IMG/VR virus record: IMGVR_UViG_3300044729_003129
Span: 1-64,000 of that record
Length of the DNA: 64,000 bases
DNA from: a virus
Reading direction: 5' to 3' (one strand)
The notes beneath the pieces were generated by a model. It was given only the letters and a program-made list of their open reading frames with translations, had not been told where the DNA came from and ran no database searches. Of the stretch, positions 22,708 to 29,109 are shown one piece after another (positions within the stretch are counted from its first letter, which is position 1; the number at the start of each line of letters is the position of its first letter). The position numbers and the translations under genes are program-made.

Positions 22708-22926
22708 TTAGTCTAGCTCGTAGGTATCAACCTCGATACCGATCTTACTTAGCTCGTGTACAGCGTGATTGCGATACCACTCTTGATTCCAAAGCATCTC
22801 AAGACCTCCTTTTTTTAAGTCGTCTGGAAGAAGAAGGGATGTCATCTCACTAGCTTTGATAAAGTCTTCTTCGCTGTTGAAGGTGATGAAGTATTCAATT
22901 TCGGTCATAGTCTTATTTTTATCCAA
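22708..22926 (-). CDS. hypothetical protein, paralog family B
   Basis: 72 aa. YFITFNSEEDFIKASEMTSL then the family B ending LWNQEWYRNHAVHELSKIG...DTYEL, as in 21745-21942. Overlaps the upstream stop by 8 nt. Confidence 0.65.
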   Translation of the reverse strand: MDKNKTMTEIEYFITFNSEEDFIKASEMTSLLLPDDLKKGGLEMLWNQEWYRNHAVHELSKIGIEVDTYELD

Positions 22927-23119
22927 TTACTACGGCAACTAATTTAGACTCGGTGTGCTGGTTTTCAGTACCAAAATCTACCCATTGTTGAACTGTATCG
23001 ACGGTGATGTGTTTGGCAATCCAATATCCGCCTTGATCCGTATCAGTAAACTCAAGATCAAGATTTCCGTGCTCCTGCAAAACCTTTTGCAACTGTTCAA
23101 TGGCTTCGGTTACTTTCAT
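22919..23119 (-). CDS. hypothetical protein, paralog family C
   Basis: 66 aa from MKVTEAIEQLQKVLQEHGNL; earlier in-frame ATGs only read the promoter module. Layout resembles 60925-61113, which sits behind the same promoter module (helix with LQxLPQ, then acidic strands, W, D-rich loop, final VVIG/VEIG). Confidence 0.65.
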   Translation of the reverse strand: MKVTEAIEQLQKVLQEHGNLDLEFTDTDQGGYWIAKHITVDTVQQWVDFGTENQHTESKLVAVVIG

Positions 23120-23152
23120 ATGCTTATTGTGGTTGGTGTTGCTTACATGGCT

Positions 23153-23182
23153 ATTATAGCATAAAACGCACAGAAAGTACAC
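23153..23182 (-). promoter_or_regulatory. early promoter, repeated module copy 3
   Basis: GTGTAC-N18-TATAAT with the upstream ACTTTTTT-CA-AAAAAAGT hairpin and CTCTATACGGGG block to about 23240. Confidence 0.8.
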
Positions 23183-23276
23183 AACTTTTTTCAAAAAAGT
23201 GAAAAAAGGTCCCGAAGTTAAGCCCCGTATAGAGAAAAACTGTCCTCCAGGACTCATTTTTTGTGAAAATTTGCCC

Positions 23277-23344
23277 ATGACAGATTGCTGCTACACTCAC
23301 CCAGGGCTGGGGCTAGCTAGGAACCACACCTAGCTGCGTCATGA
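23277..23344 (-). other. three-stem structured element
   Basis: Outer stem CATGAC/GTCATG encloses CTAGG-TGTGGTT-CCTAG and CCCAG-CC-CTGGG. About 68 nt, tRNA-sized, but without a recognisable anticodon or T-loop. Confidence 0.35.
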
Positions 23345-23372
23345 CATATTTAGATTCGCGCATGATACGAAT

Positions 23373-23441
23373 TGCGAGGGGGAGGAATTTAACCTCCACT
23401 CTAGACTATGGGCCTAGCGATCTCCGTATGATCCCTCTCGC
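23373..23441 (-). tRNA. degenerate tRNA-like gene (CAT-like loop)
   Basis: Acceptor GCGAGAG/CCCTCGC (one mismatch), D-arm GATC...GATC, arm CTAGG-CCCATAG-TCTAG, T-arm GGAGG-TTAAATT-CCTCC. 69 nt, C at position 33 instead of T, altered T-loop, no CCA. Possibly a non-canonical tRNA or a decayed one. Confidence 0.45.
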
Positions 23442-23802
23442 AAAGAGGGCACTCATGCCCCCAGTGGAATCCTACTGTCTAGTCTAGCCAGATTTCAGAT
23501 TCAATTGTTTTCCCCACTACCGAATAGTTGACCAGAGTCAACTTGAAGAAACGCAGTGACTATTTTATAATGGTAGCTACTTCCATTATTACTTTAATGT
23601 GCGTCGGATTACATTCGGCATCATCGGGTTGCCATCCCGCTCTTAGCCTCAATGCTCATTGTAGGATCATCGCCTACAATGGCAGGGAAAAAATGGTGGG
23701 GTATTCTCATATCATGTTTAAACCATGCGCTGTCTAGTGTGCACCCATCAAGCGTAGAGGGCATGAGGAGAATAAAGCCGCTAAGCTCTGCCCCATTGAA
23801 AT
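23442..23802 (-). other. unassigned spacer rich in hairpins
   Basis: No convincing gene. Hairpins on the minus strand include CATTGTAGG-CGATGAT-CCTACAATG, CGGG-ATGGCAA-CCCG and TGCCAT...ATGGCA, between tRNA genes. May hold one or two divergent tRNAs or a small RNA. Confidence 0.4.
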
Positions 23803-23876
23803 TGGTGCGTCATGTGAGGGTCGAACTCACGCCTTCAGAGTGGAAGTCTAATGTGCTGCCGTAACACTTATGACGC
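23803..23876 (-). tRNA. tRNA-Gly(TCC)
   Basis: Acceptor GCGTCAT/ATGACGC, anticodon arm TTAGA-CTTCCAC-TCTGA, T-arm GTGAG-TTCGACC-CTCAC, CCA encoded. Confidence 0.9.
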
Positions 23877-23885
23877 AAAAAATAG

Positions 23886-23985
23886 ACAATGTAGATGGAA
23901 TCGAACCATCGCCTCGGCGTTGTCGCCTATCCTATCGGATAAGAAACCCTTTGCTTGGGGCGTGCTACCACTACACTATACATTG
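23886..23985 (-). tRNA. tRNA with enlarged central region, anticodon unassigned
   Basis: Acceptor CAATGTA/TACATTG, D-arm GTG-TAGTGGTAG-CAC and T-arm GATGG-TTCGATT-CCATC are all present, but about 55 nt lie between D- and T-arm instead of about 26. That stretch contains hairpins TATCC-GATA-GGATA and GGCG-ACAA-CGCC. No CCA. Either a long variable arm or a small insertion. Confidence 0.6.
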
Positions 23986-23992
23986 AAAAAGA

Positions 23993-24078
23993 TGGTGGGC
24001 AGAGCTGGATTCGAACCAGCGTAGGCGTAAGCCAGCGATTTTACAGACCGCCCCCTTTAGCCACTCGGGCATCTACCC
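23993..24078 (-). tRNA. tRNA-Tyr(GTA)
   Basis: Acceptor GGGTAGA/TCTGCCC, anticodon arm GCGGT-CTGTAAA-ATCGC, class II variable arm, T-arm GCTGG-TTCGAAT-CCAGC, CCA encoded. Confidence 0.9.
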
Positions 24079-24081
24079 GTT

Positions 24082-24154
24082 TAGCAATGTATGGTTATTG
24101 ACCCACACAGAATCTCAAGCCTTATGCGCATTTAACTCACTGATTTCCATTGCT
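24082..24154 (-). other. tRNA-sized element with paired ends
   Basis: AGCAATG and CATTGCT pair over 7 bp exactly 73 nt apart, but the D-, anticodon and T-arms do not fit a standard cloverleaf (only TGTGG/CCATA with an 8-nt loop). Possible decayed tRNA. Confidence 0.35.
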
Positions 24155-24160
24155 AAAAAT

Positions 24161-24192
24161 TGGTTGTGAGCGTCGGAATCGAACCGACGCTC
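24161..24192 (-). pseudogene. orphan 3' end of a tRNA
   Basis: T-arm GTCGG-TTCGATT-CCGAC, acceptor strand GCTCACA, discriminator A and CCA, directly after the stop codon of 24193-24507. No 5' half TGTGAGC is visible. The long hairpin may now act as the gene's 3' end signal. Confidence 0.6.
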
Positions 24193-24507
24193 TTAATATA
24201 TCTCGATTGCTGCAACTTCTGGATTTTTGTCTTGAAGTTGATCGAGGATTCTGTTGAACTCTTGCTCTTGCTTTGCAGTCCATTTTACGGAAAATGCAGA
24301 ATGCTTTCCTCTATTTTGATTTGCTGACGAGTAATAATAATCAGATGGCTGCACTCCAACCTTGTTTAGTGCAAAGGCCACCAACTTGCGAGCTTTTTGT
24401 ATGCTATGAGTAATAGCAATTGAGTTTTGTTTTGTTTTCTCGTTTGATTCGCGAATCATTTCTCGATAGGCGTCAAAAACATTTAATTGTAGTTTTTCGT
24501 CAGCCAT
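24193..24507 (-). CDS. hypothetical protein inserted in a tRNA
   Basis: 104 aa, helical, with KARKLVAFALNKVG and a QN-rich middle; no nuclease motif recognised. Context copies the endonuclease loci: late promoter close to ATG and a tRNA fragment at the other end, so it may be a mobile gene or an unrecognised endonuclease relative. Confidence 0.6.
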   Translation of the reverse strand: MADEKLQLNVFDAYREMIRESNEKTKQNSIAITHSIQKARKLVAFALNKVGVQPSDYYYSSANQNRGKHSAFSVKWTAKQEQEFNRILDQLQDKNPEVAAIEIY

Positions 24508-24515
24508 ATTTTAGT

Positions 24516-24523
24516 TATTTATA
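24516..24523 (-). promoter_or_regulatory. late promoter
   Basis: TATAAATA, 8 nt before ATG 24507. Confidence 0.7.
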
Positions 24524-24534
24524 TGGTTTAAAAT

Positions 24535-24614
24535 TGGTTGCGGGGGTGGGAGTCGAACCCACACCGAAGCCTAGCTTATGAGACTAGTTCAGCACCACTA
24601 CTGACTGCCCCGCG
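24535..24614 (-). tRNA. initiator tRNA-fMet(CAT)
   Basis: Acceptor CGCGGGG/CCCCGCA leaves C1 opposite A72, the initiator hallmark. Anticodon arm CTAGT-CTCATAA-GCTAG, T-arm GTGGG-TTCGACT-CCCAC, CCA encoded. The anticodon stem lacks the usual three G-C pairs. Confidence 0.82.
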
Positions 24615-24743
24615 ATTGAAAATTGAGCCGACTAAAGAGGCGATATAGATACATTCCCGTACGCACCCGCATGCGCAGTCCTGCACGTCATCTGTGCCTA
24701 TGTACCGGGCATGGAGCCTCGTGTACCTCTCTAGCGGCAAAGT
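24615..24743. other. unassigned spacer
   Basis: 129 nt, GC-richer than its surroundings, with short inverted repeats (GCGCATGC, GTAC...GTAC). No tRNA or ORF recognised. Confidence 0.3.
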
Positions 24744-24818
24744 TGGTAGAGGTACAAGGATTCGAACCTCGACAAACAGAATCAAAATCTGTGGTGCTAA
24801 CCGTTACACAATACCTCT
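24744..24818 (-). tRNA. tRNA-Gln(TTG)
   Basis: Acceptor AGAGGTA/TACCTCT, anticodon arm ACAGA-TTTTGAT-TCTGT, T-arm CGAGG-TTCGAAT-CCTTG, CCA encoded. Confidence 0.9.
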
Positions 24819-24831
24819 ATGGCACGTCACC

Positions 24832-25461
24832 TTAAGATAATTTATATTTTTTACAATTTTCAAAATGCCATCTAAACATAGTGTTTTTTGATCCTACTTT
24901 AGTACAATACGGACATTTTATTGTATCTCTAATTTTTCCGAGATTTTTTTTACCGCTTTGTTTTTCAATAGCACTTTTTCGTAATTTTTCTTTATGCTCG
25001 TCACTTTTAGGAATATTTTTACTTCCAGATTTATTTCCTTTAGAATTTATTTTTTTGGCTTCTTCATAACCATATTTAGAAACCATTCTTTCCCATGGTG
25101 ACGCATTATTTTTTCCACTAATTCGTAATTTTTCTTTTGTTTCGTTGGAATGACATTTCCCAGAAAATGCCCCCATAATTCCAGGATTTCCTCCACTTCC
25201 ACCAATTTTTAAATTGTATGACATAGGATCTTTAACTAAAGATTCATTTACTATGTGTTGTTCCATATTAAACATTTCTTCTTTAGAATTTAAAATATGT
25301 AATATTTCAAATTTAAAATTTTCTTTTCCATATTTTTTAATGGCACGTTTTAAATGTTTTCCAGATCCTAAATAATTATCATTTATATCTAATGTTTGAT
25401 GACACCCGATATAATATTTTTTATTTATTAGATTGATAGTTTTGTATATTATATACAGCAT
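24832..25461 (-). CDS. GIY-YIG homing endonuclease
   Basis: 209 aa. N-terminal GIY-YIG domain (MLYIIYKTINLINKKYYIGC, then GSGKHLKRAIKKYGKENF and an EEMFNMEQHIVNE helix with the catalytic Glu region). Two NUMOD3-like repeats (NETKEKLRISGKNN; SDEHKEKLRKSAIEK) and a C-terminal CxxC...H...C zinc finger. Leaderless late promoter; upstream tRNA fragment. Confidence 0.85.
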   Translation of the reverse strand: MLYIIYKTINLINKKYYIGCHQTLDINDNYLGSGKHLKRAIKKYGKENFKFEILHILNSKEEMFNMEQHIVNESLVKDPMSYNLKIGGSGGNPGIMGAFSGKCHSNETKEKLRISGKNNASPWERMVSKYGYEEAKKINSKGNKSGSKNIPKSDEHKEKLRKSAIEKQSGKKNLGKIRDTIKCPYCTKVGSKNTMFRWHFENCKKYKLS

Positions 25462-25466
25462 AAGTT

Positions 25467-25474
25467 TATTTATA
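25467..25474 (-). promoter_or_regulatory. late promoter of the GIY-YIG gene
   Basis: TATAAATA then AACTT then ATG. Confidence 0.75.
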
Positions 25475-25502
25475 CAAAACTAACATGCTACTATTACATA
25501 AT
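25475..25502 (-). pseudogene. 5' tRNA fragment (Gln-like)
   Basis: Minus strand ATGTAATAGTAGCATGTTAG then TTTTG: D-arm and 5' anticodon arm reading TTG, cut right after the anticodon by the endonuclease promoter; an intact tRNA-Gln(TTG) lies downstream of the endonuclease. Confidence 0.55.
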
Positions 25503-25576
25503 TGGCACGTCGTGCAGGAATCGAACCCACGTTAGCAGATTTGGAATCTGCAGTCCTACCATTGAACGAACGACGT
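25503..25576 (-). tRNA. tRNA-Trp(CCA)
   Basis: Acceptor ACGTCGT/ACGACGT, anticodon arm GCAGA-TTCCAAA-TCTGC, discriminator G and CCA encoded. Confidence 0.9.
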
Positions 25577-25581
25577 AAAAA

Positions 25582-25657
25582 TGGGGTGATCGACGGGACT
25601 CGAACCCGCAACAACCAGAATCACAATCTGGGGCTCTACCATTGAACTACAACCACC
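25582..25657 (-). tRNA. tRNA-His(GTG)
   Basis: Extra 5' G opposite discriminator C (His-specific), acceptor GTGGTTG/CGATCAC, anticodon arm CCAGA-TTGTGAT-TCTGG, CCA encoded. Confidence 0.92.
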
Positions 25658-25665
25658 AATTAAAT

Positions 25666-25743
25666 TGGCGGAGCGGACGGGGCTCGAACCCGCGACCTCC
25701 AACGTGACAGGCTGGCGCTCTAACCAGACTGAGCTACCGCTCC
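25666..25743 (-). tRNA. tRNA-Asp(GTC)
   Basis: Acceptor GGAGCGG/CCGCTCC, anticodon arm CCAGC-CTGTCAC-GTTGG, discriminator G, CCA encoded. Confidence 0.92.
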
Positions 25744-25747
25744 TAAA

Positions 25748-25823
25748 TGGTGGAGGCAATAGGGCTCGAACCTATGACTCATTCCTTAAAAGGGAATTAC
25801 TCTACCGACTGAGTTATGCCTCC
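25748..25823 (-). tRNA. tRNA-Lys(TTT)
   Basis: Acceptor GGAGGCA/TGCCTCC, anticodon arm ATTCC-CTTTTAA-GGAAT, CCA encoded. Confidence 0.92.
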
Positions 25824-25831
25824 AATTAAAA

Positions 25832-25896
<65 letters not shown>

Positions 25897-25906
<10 letters not shown>

Positions 25907-26334
25907 TTTGTTGATTGTTTTAATTTTCTTCTAGCCCAAGCTTGTTTCATTGCATCGCTTTGTTTTTGTTTATATTCTTCGCTAGAATGATTTTTTGAAT
26001 TTTTATTACCAATGGCAGATTTAGCAATATTATTTTTTCTTTCCTCTGTATGAGTTGTTCCCGTTAATGTTATAGCAATTTTTGCTTTATGATCTTCGCT
26101 TTTTGGCACGTCTTTATTGGCATGACCGCCCATAGAACATTTATAAGCAATAACTTCTTCTCTGTTGATTTGTCCAGATAATCCTTTCCAAGCAACATAA
26201 TCTTCTAGTTTACCATGTTGCTCATATAATTTTTTATGAGCATCTGCGTGCTGCTCAATAGTTAATTCAATTATATTAGAGGGATCGTCTGTACCTCCCA
26301 TATGTCGTGGAATAATATGATGTTTATGAAGCAT
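25897..26334 (-). CDS. HNH homing endonuclease
   Basis: 145 aa from MLHKHHIIPRHMGG. HNH core HHIIPRHMGGTDDPSNIIEL...HADAH; NUMOD3-like SEDHKAKIAITLTG and TEERKNNIAKSAIG. Its ATG is 5 nt after TATAAATA; the longer upstream frame reads tRNA-Pro sequence. The stop lies in tRNA-Ala. Confidence 0.8.
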
Positions 26335-26339
26335 ATTAT

Positions 26340-26347
26340 TATTTATA
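26340..26347 (-). promoter_or_regulatory. late promoter of the HNH gene
   Basis: TATAAATA then ATAAT then ATG. Confidence 0.75.
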
Positions 26348-26369
26348 AAAATTACCAACTGAGCTATAA
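26348..26369 (-). pseudogene. 5' tRNA fragment (D-arm only)
   Basis: TTTATAGCTCAGTTGGTA followed by the promoter; a tRNA cut in its D-loop, resembling the D-arm of tRNA-Ala downstream. Confidence 0.5.
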
Positions 26370-26370
26370 A

Positions 26371-26447
26371 TGGTCGGGATGACACGATTCGAACATGCGA
26401 CATCTGCGTCCCAAACGCAGCGCTCTACCAGGCTGAGCTACATCCCG
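26371..26447 (-). tRNA. tRNA-Pro(TGG)
   Basis: Acceptor CGGGATG/CATCCCG, anticodon arm CTGCG-TTTGGGA-CGCAG, CCA encoded. Confidence 0.92.
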
Positions 26448-26454
26448 TAAAATA

Positions 26455-26532
26455 TGGTACACCCAGTTAGACTCGAACTAACGACCCCACAATTATCAAT
26501 CGTGTGCTCTAACCAAACTGAGCTATGGATGC
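26455..26532 (-). tRNA. tRNA-Ile(GAT)
   Basis: Acceptor GCATCCA/TGGGTGT, anticodon arm CACGA-TTGATAA-TTGTG, T-arm GTTAG-TTCGAGT-CTAAC, CCA encoded. Confidence 0.9.
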
Positions 26533-26541
26533 ACTTTAAAC

Positions 26542-26616
26542 TGGAGCCTCCTGTCCGATTCGAACGGACGACCTGCTCATTACAAATGAGCTGCACTACC
26601 ACTGTGCTAAGGAGGC
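26542..26616 (-). tRNA. tRNA-Thr(TGT)
   Basis: Acceptor GCCTCCT/AGGAGGC, anticodon arm GCTCA-TTTGTAA-TGAGC, CCA encoded. Confidence 0.92.
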
Positions 26617-26624
26617 GTAAAAAT

Positions 26625-26897
26625 TGGCTCCGACTCATGGGATCGAACCATGGACCTAGTGATTACCTACTACTATAGCTTTCGCTACCCTTTTAGTTTG
26701 TAGTCTGGACTTTCTCATTATCTTCAACATTACTTGTAAGATACCAACCGTCAAGTCTCTACACGTTCCTCTTTCGAGGCTTCGCTCGGGATTGGCATTT
26801 TAAAGCGTTCCCCGAATTTGATTGGTTTTTCATAAAGTATTTCTACTTTAAGCTGCCATTATGACAGTCACCCGCTCTGCCGCTGAGCTAAGTCGGA
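26625..26897 (-). tRNA. tRNA-Asn(GTT) interrupted by a group I intron
   Basis: 5' exon 26897-26864 ends GGTGA-CTGT; 3' exon 26665-26625 begins TAA-TCACT. Joined loop CTGTTAA gives anticodon GTT; acceptor TCCGACT/AGTCGGA, T-arm CATGG-TTCGATC-CCATG, discriminator G and CCA encoded. A textbook tRNA-Asn after removal of the insert. Confidence 0.9.
26666..26863 (-). other. group I intron in tRNA-Asn anticodon
   Basis: 198 nt, no ORF. Same core as the tRNA-Met intron: AAATTCGGGGAACGC (P), AATCCCGAGC (Q), GTGTAGAGACTTGA (R), GAGAAAGTCCAGAC (S); the P4 and P7 pairs covary between the two introns (TCAGG/CCTGA versus TCGGG/CCCGA). Inserts between anticodon bases 2 and 3; exon ends T, intron ends G. 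Confidence 0.88.
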
Positions 26898-26905
26898 TTG
26901 TAAAG

Positions 26906-27277
26906 TTATTTATAGTGAGGAATTTTAGAGACAAACTCCTTACGATTTTCTGTATCAACGTCTATATAGTCTTCATTGAGAGTAATACGACCCCTGCGCC
27001 AGACGCCCCATTCTAGATTGTCTTGCAGCGTCTCTGATGTATGAATCTTTACTAGACCGCCTTCACCAGAAATGTCGCATGCAGACAAGGCGCCTTCGTA
27101 CTGTTCATGCCAATCAAGCTCGCCGCATTCAGAATCTTCGCTCACGTGTTCAACGAGTTCTTCGTCAGAGAGATGTGCATATTCATCATAGAGTTCTCTC
27201 AACTTTTCGGTGTCTATGCTAAACAGCTTTCCAGTGTGGACAGTTTCAGTCATCCATCGTTCAATGTATATTTTCAT
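26906..27277 (-). CDS. hypothetical acidic protein
   Basis: 123 aa, many Glu and Asp, no recognised domain. Located inside the tRNA array. Confidence 0.65.
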   Translation of the reverse strand: MKIYIERWMTETVHTGKLFSIDTEKLRELYDEYAHLSDEELVEHVSEDSECGELDWHEQYEGALSACDISGEGGLVKIHTSETLQDNLEWGVWRRGRITLNEDYIDVDTENRKEFVSKIPHYK

Positions 27278-27281
27278 AGTG

Positions 27282-27509
27282 TTATTCTTCGAGTGAATTT
27301 AACCAACGCTTCTCACTCGCACGTTGGGCATGAGTAGACCACATGCGACCGCATGTAAATCCTAGAGCATGCATTTCAAAATAGTTTTGAAAGCGTGAAT
27401 GATCGCGAGTGACTCTAAACTTGTGTTCACCGCTCTTAAGCGGTAGTTTTACTGAAAGGTAAAATTGACCGACCTTGATGTATGTTGAGGTGCGAATGAC
27501 TATTTTCAT
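27282..27509 (-). CDS. hypothetical protein
   Basis: 75 aa, basic, beta-rich N-terminal half; not recognised. Confidence 0.6.
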   Translation of the reverse strand: MKIVIRTSTYIKVGQFYLSVKLPLKSGEHKFRVTRDHSRFQNYFEMHALGFTCGRMWSTHAQRASEKRWLNSLEE

Positions 27510-27523
27510 TGTATATTATTTAT

Positions 27524-27598
27524 TGGTACTCACACGGGGAATCGAACCCCGATTGTACGGATGAAAACCGTAAGTCCTAACCGTTAGACGATATGAGC
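27524..27598 (-). tRNA. tRNA-Glu(TTC)
   Basis: Acceptor GCTCATA/TGTGAGT, anticodon arm TACGG-TTTTCAT-CCGTA, T-arm CGGGG-TTCGATT-CCCCG, CCA encoded. Confidence 0.9.
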
Positions 27599-27610
27599 AG
27601 GTGTTGTAGA

Positions 27611-27684
27611 TGGACGCACGTTCCAGTAACGCTCTGGACTAGGCGGTTTTGCAGACCACTGCATGACTTCTCTGCCAACGTGCG
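27611..27684 (-). tRNA. tRNA-Cys(GCA) with unusual T-loop
   Basis: Acceptor CGCACGT/ACGTGCG, anticodon arm GTGGT-CTGCAAA-ACCGC, T-stem TCCAG/CTGGA with loop AGCGTTA instead of TTCRANY, CCA encoded. Standard models keyed on the T-loop may miss it. Confidence 0.75.
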
Positions 27685-27688
27685 AAAG

Positions 27689-27784
27689 TGGTACTAGAGG
27701 TGGGACTCGAACCCACATACGGCTCGATGACCGATTCTACCCCCTTATAAAGAAGGACCTTTAACCAATTCAGGACACTCTAGC
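27689..27784 (-). tRNA. tRNA with long variable arm, anticodon TAT?
   Basis: Acceptor GCTAGAG/CTCTAGT, T-arm GTGGG-TTCGAGT-CCCAC, CCA encoded. The best anticodon arm is CCTTC-TTTATAA-GGGGG, giving TAT (Ile, AUA), but the long variable arm and Leu/Ser-like D-arm argue for a class II tRNA; identity uncertain. Confidence 0.7.
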
Positions 27785-28010
27785 ATTAGAAAAAAATTTA
27801 TCGGTTAATCATATTGGCATGTCGATGAGGAGCGCAATGCGCTGCAACTACAATCGACTATGACTTTTTATAGGGACCGAAAACTCCTATATACAAACCT
27901 TTGACATCGCATCACACTGTGATCCAAGCCGTACAACCACGGACGTTCTCAACTTTCATTAGCAGTTGATGGTGCGTTCAGTTATGAAACCTTTGTTTCT
28001 CTTTGCTTAC
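27785..28010 (-). ncRNA. candidate structured RNA after an early promoter
   Basis: No ORF of note. Hairpins on the minus strand: TCTCT...AGAGA at the predicted 5' end, ATCACA-G-TGTGAT, TATAGG-AGTTTTCGGTC-CCTATA, AGCGCA-T-TGCGCT. It is the first 220 nt of the tRNA-array transcript from the promoter 28017-28046; could be a leader or an independent RNA. Confidence 0.4.
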
Positions 28011-28016
28011 AGAGAC

Positions 28017-28046
28017 ATTATACACTAAACTCTCTCATATGTAAAC
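28017..28046 (-). promoter_or_regulatory. early promoter of the tRNA array
   Basis: GTTTAC-N18-TATAAT with transcription expected from about 28010 toward the tRNA-Cys/Glu genes. Confidence 0.75.
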
Positions 28047-28068
28047 ATCTTTTTTATCTATAAGTGAT

Positions 28069-28665
28069 TTATTTATATTGTAAAAAGTCTTTCCACTCTT
28101 CACGAATCGTAACTTTTTCACTAAGCGCACTAAACTCAATGTCTTTTAGCATCTTAGGCTTTACTTCAGAGCCGTGAATGTTGAAATATGGAAACTTGTT
28201 TGATTTTTTAGTATTACACTTTTTGCAAGACAGCACAATATTGTCGTCGTTGTTGCCGCCTCCACGACTGCGAGGAATGAGATGATCACGAGTCGCAGAA
28301 GTGTATGGAATCTTACGCAGACAATATTGACATTCTCCTCCATAGATATAATACAGCTGACGAAGGTTGATTGCGCGCGGCTGCTTTTTGCCTTGCTTGT
28401 AGTGACCAAAATAGCCTGGCACCACTACAATTGTAGGAATTGCCCACAGTGTGTCGACGCTTCTCAGCGCAGGATTGTTTGGACTGAGATGATCATCGTT
28501 TGCTATCCAGCTGCTCCAGTCACGTATGTTTCCATACTGGTCATAGGCTTTTACGCCTCCAACCATCATGTTTCGAATTGCAGACCGAGCAGAAAAAAAT
28601 CCACACGGCTGAAAGCCTGCAGTCAATACGAGTGTAGTCTTATGAGAGGGAAAAACTGGAATCAT
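28069..28665 (-). CDS. HNH nuclease
   Basis: 198 aa. C-terminal half holds an McrA-type HNH domain: CQYCLRKIPYTSATRDHLIP, SRGGGNNDDNIVL, CKKCNTKKSN (two CxxC zinc pairs, DH and N). The N-terminal half (about 90 aa) is conserved in similar phage proteins. Not flanked by tRNA fragments, so it may be a resident phage nuclease rather than a recent homing gene. ATGA overlap with the upstream gene. Confidence 0.8.
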   Translation of the reverse strand: MIPVFPSHKTTLVLTAGFQPCGFFSARSAIRNMMVGGVKAYDQYGNIRDWSSWIANDDHLSPNNPALRSVDTLWAIPTIVVVPGYFGHYKQGKKQPRAINLRQLYYIYGGECQYCLRKIPYTSATRDHLIPRSRGGGNNDDNIVLSCKKCNTKKSNKFPYFNIHGSEVKPKMLKDIEFSALSEKVTIREEWKDFLQYK

Positions 28666-28994
28666 GAACAGACGAGAGTATAGCCACCAAACTTAGAGCG
28701 CACGACGTTGTTTACATAGACTGCAATGTGTGATGCATCTTCTAAACGAATTCTAGTGTGGCTGCGAAAGATTGAGCGACGATTAGAAATAGAATATTTG
28801 TGACGATTTGGATTATTTTTTCCAAGGCGGCCATAGAGGTCAACTCGTTTAAATTTTCCAACATAATCGAAAGACTCCATCTCTTTCAAACGCTCTCTCA
28901 AATTATGAGTTTTTACCTCACGCCTCAGATGAAAGATTATTGTTTTTCCAACCTCGTTATTTTCAACCTTTAGTATTGTTCGTTGTGTGTTCAT
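28662..28994 (-). CDS. hypothetical basic protein
   Basis: 110 aa from MNTQRTILKVENNEVGKTII; basic middle (RRSIFRSHTRIRLED). Start preferred because the preceding small gene stops just before it. Not recognised. Confidence 0.6.
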   Translation of the reverse strand: MNTQRTILKVENNEVGKTIIFHLRREVKTHNLRERLKEMESFDYVGKFKRVDLYGRLGKNNPNRHKYSISNRRSIFRSHTRIRLEDASHIAVYVNNVVRSKFGGYTLVCS

Positions 28995-28995
28995 A

Positions 28996-29109
28996 TTAGT
29001 TAAAGAAAAGATAGACTGCTTTGAACAGAGCGCTGATGAATCCAATCATACAGACTCCAAAAAATAGTGATATCAAGATGGCTAGTGGATAAAAATGCGA
29101 TAGTTTCAT
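28996..29109 (-). CDS. 37-residue membrane peptide
   Basis: MKLSHFYPLAILISLFFGVC then MIGFISALFKAVYLFFN; one or two hydrophobic helices. Preceded by a CAACAAACAACAAACACCAAACC leader typical of the early genes here. Confidence 0.55.
   Translation of the reverse strand: MKLSHFYPLAILISLFFGVCMIGFISALFKAVYLFFN

Noticed and set aside
23528-23864. Plus-strand frames of about 70 codons across the tRNA spacers
   Set aside because: They run through tRNA-Gly and hairpins and have no start signals.
25556-25759. Frames running through tRNA-Trp, His and Asp
   Set aside because: They simply translate tRNA sequence.
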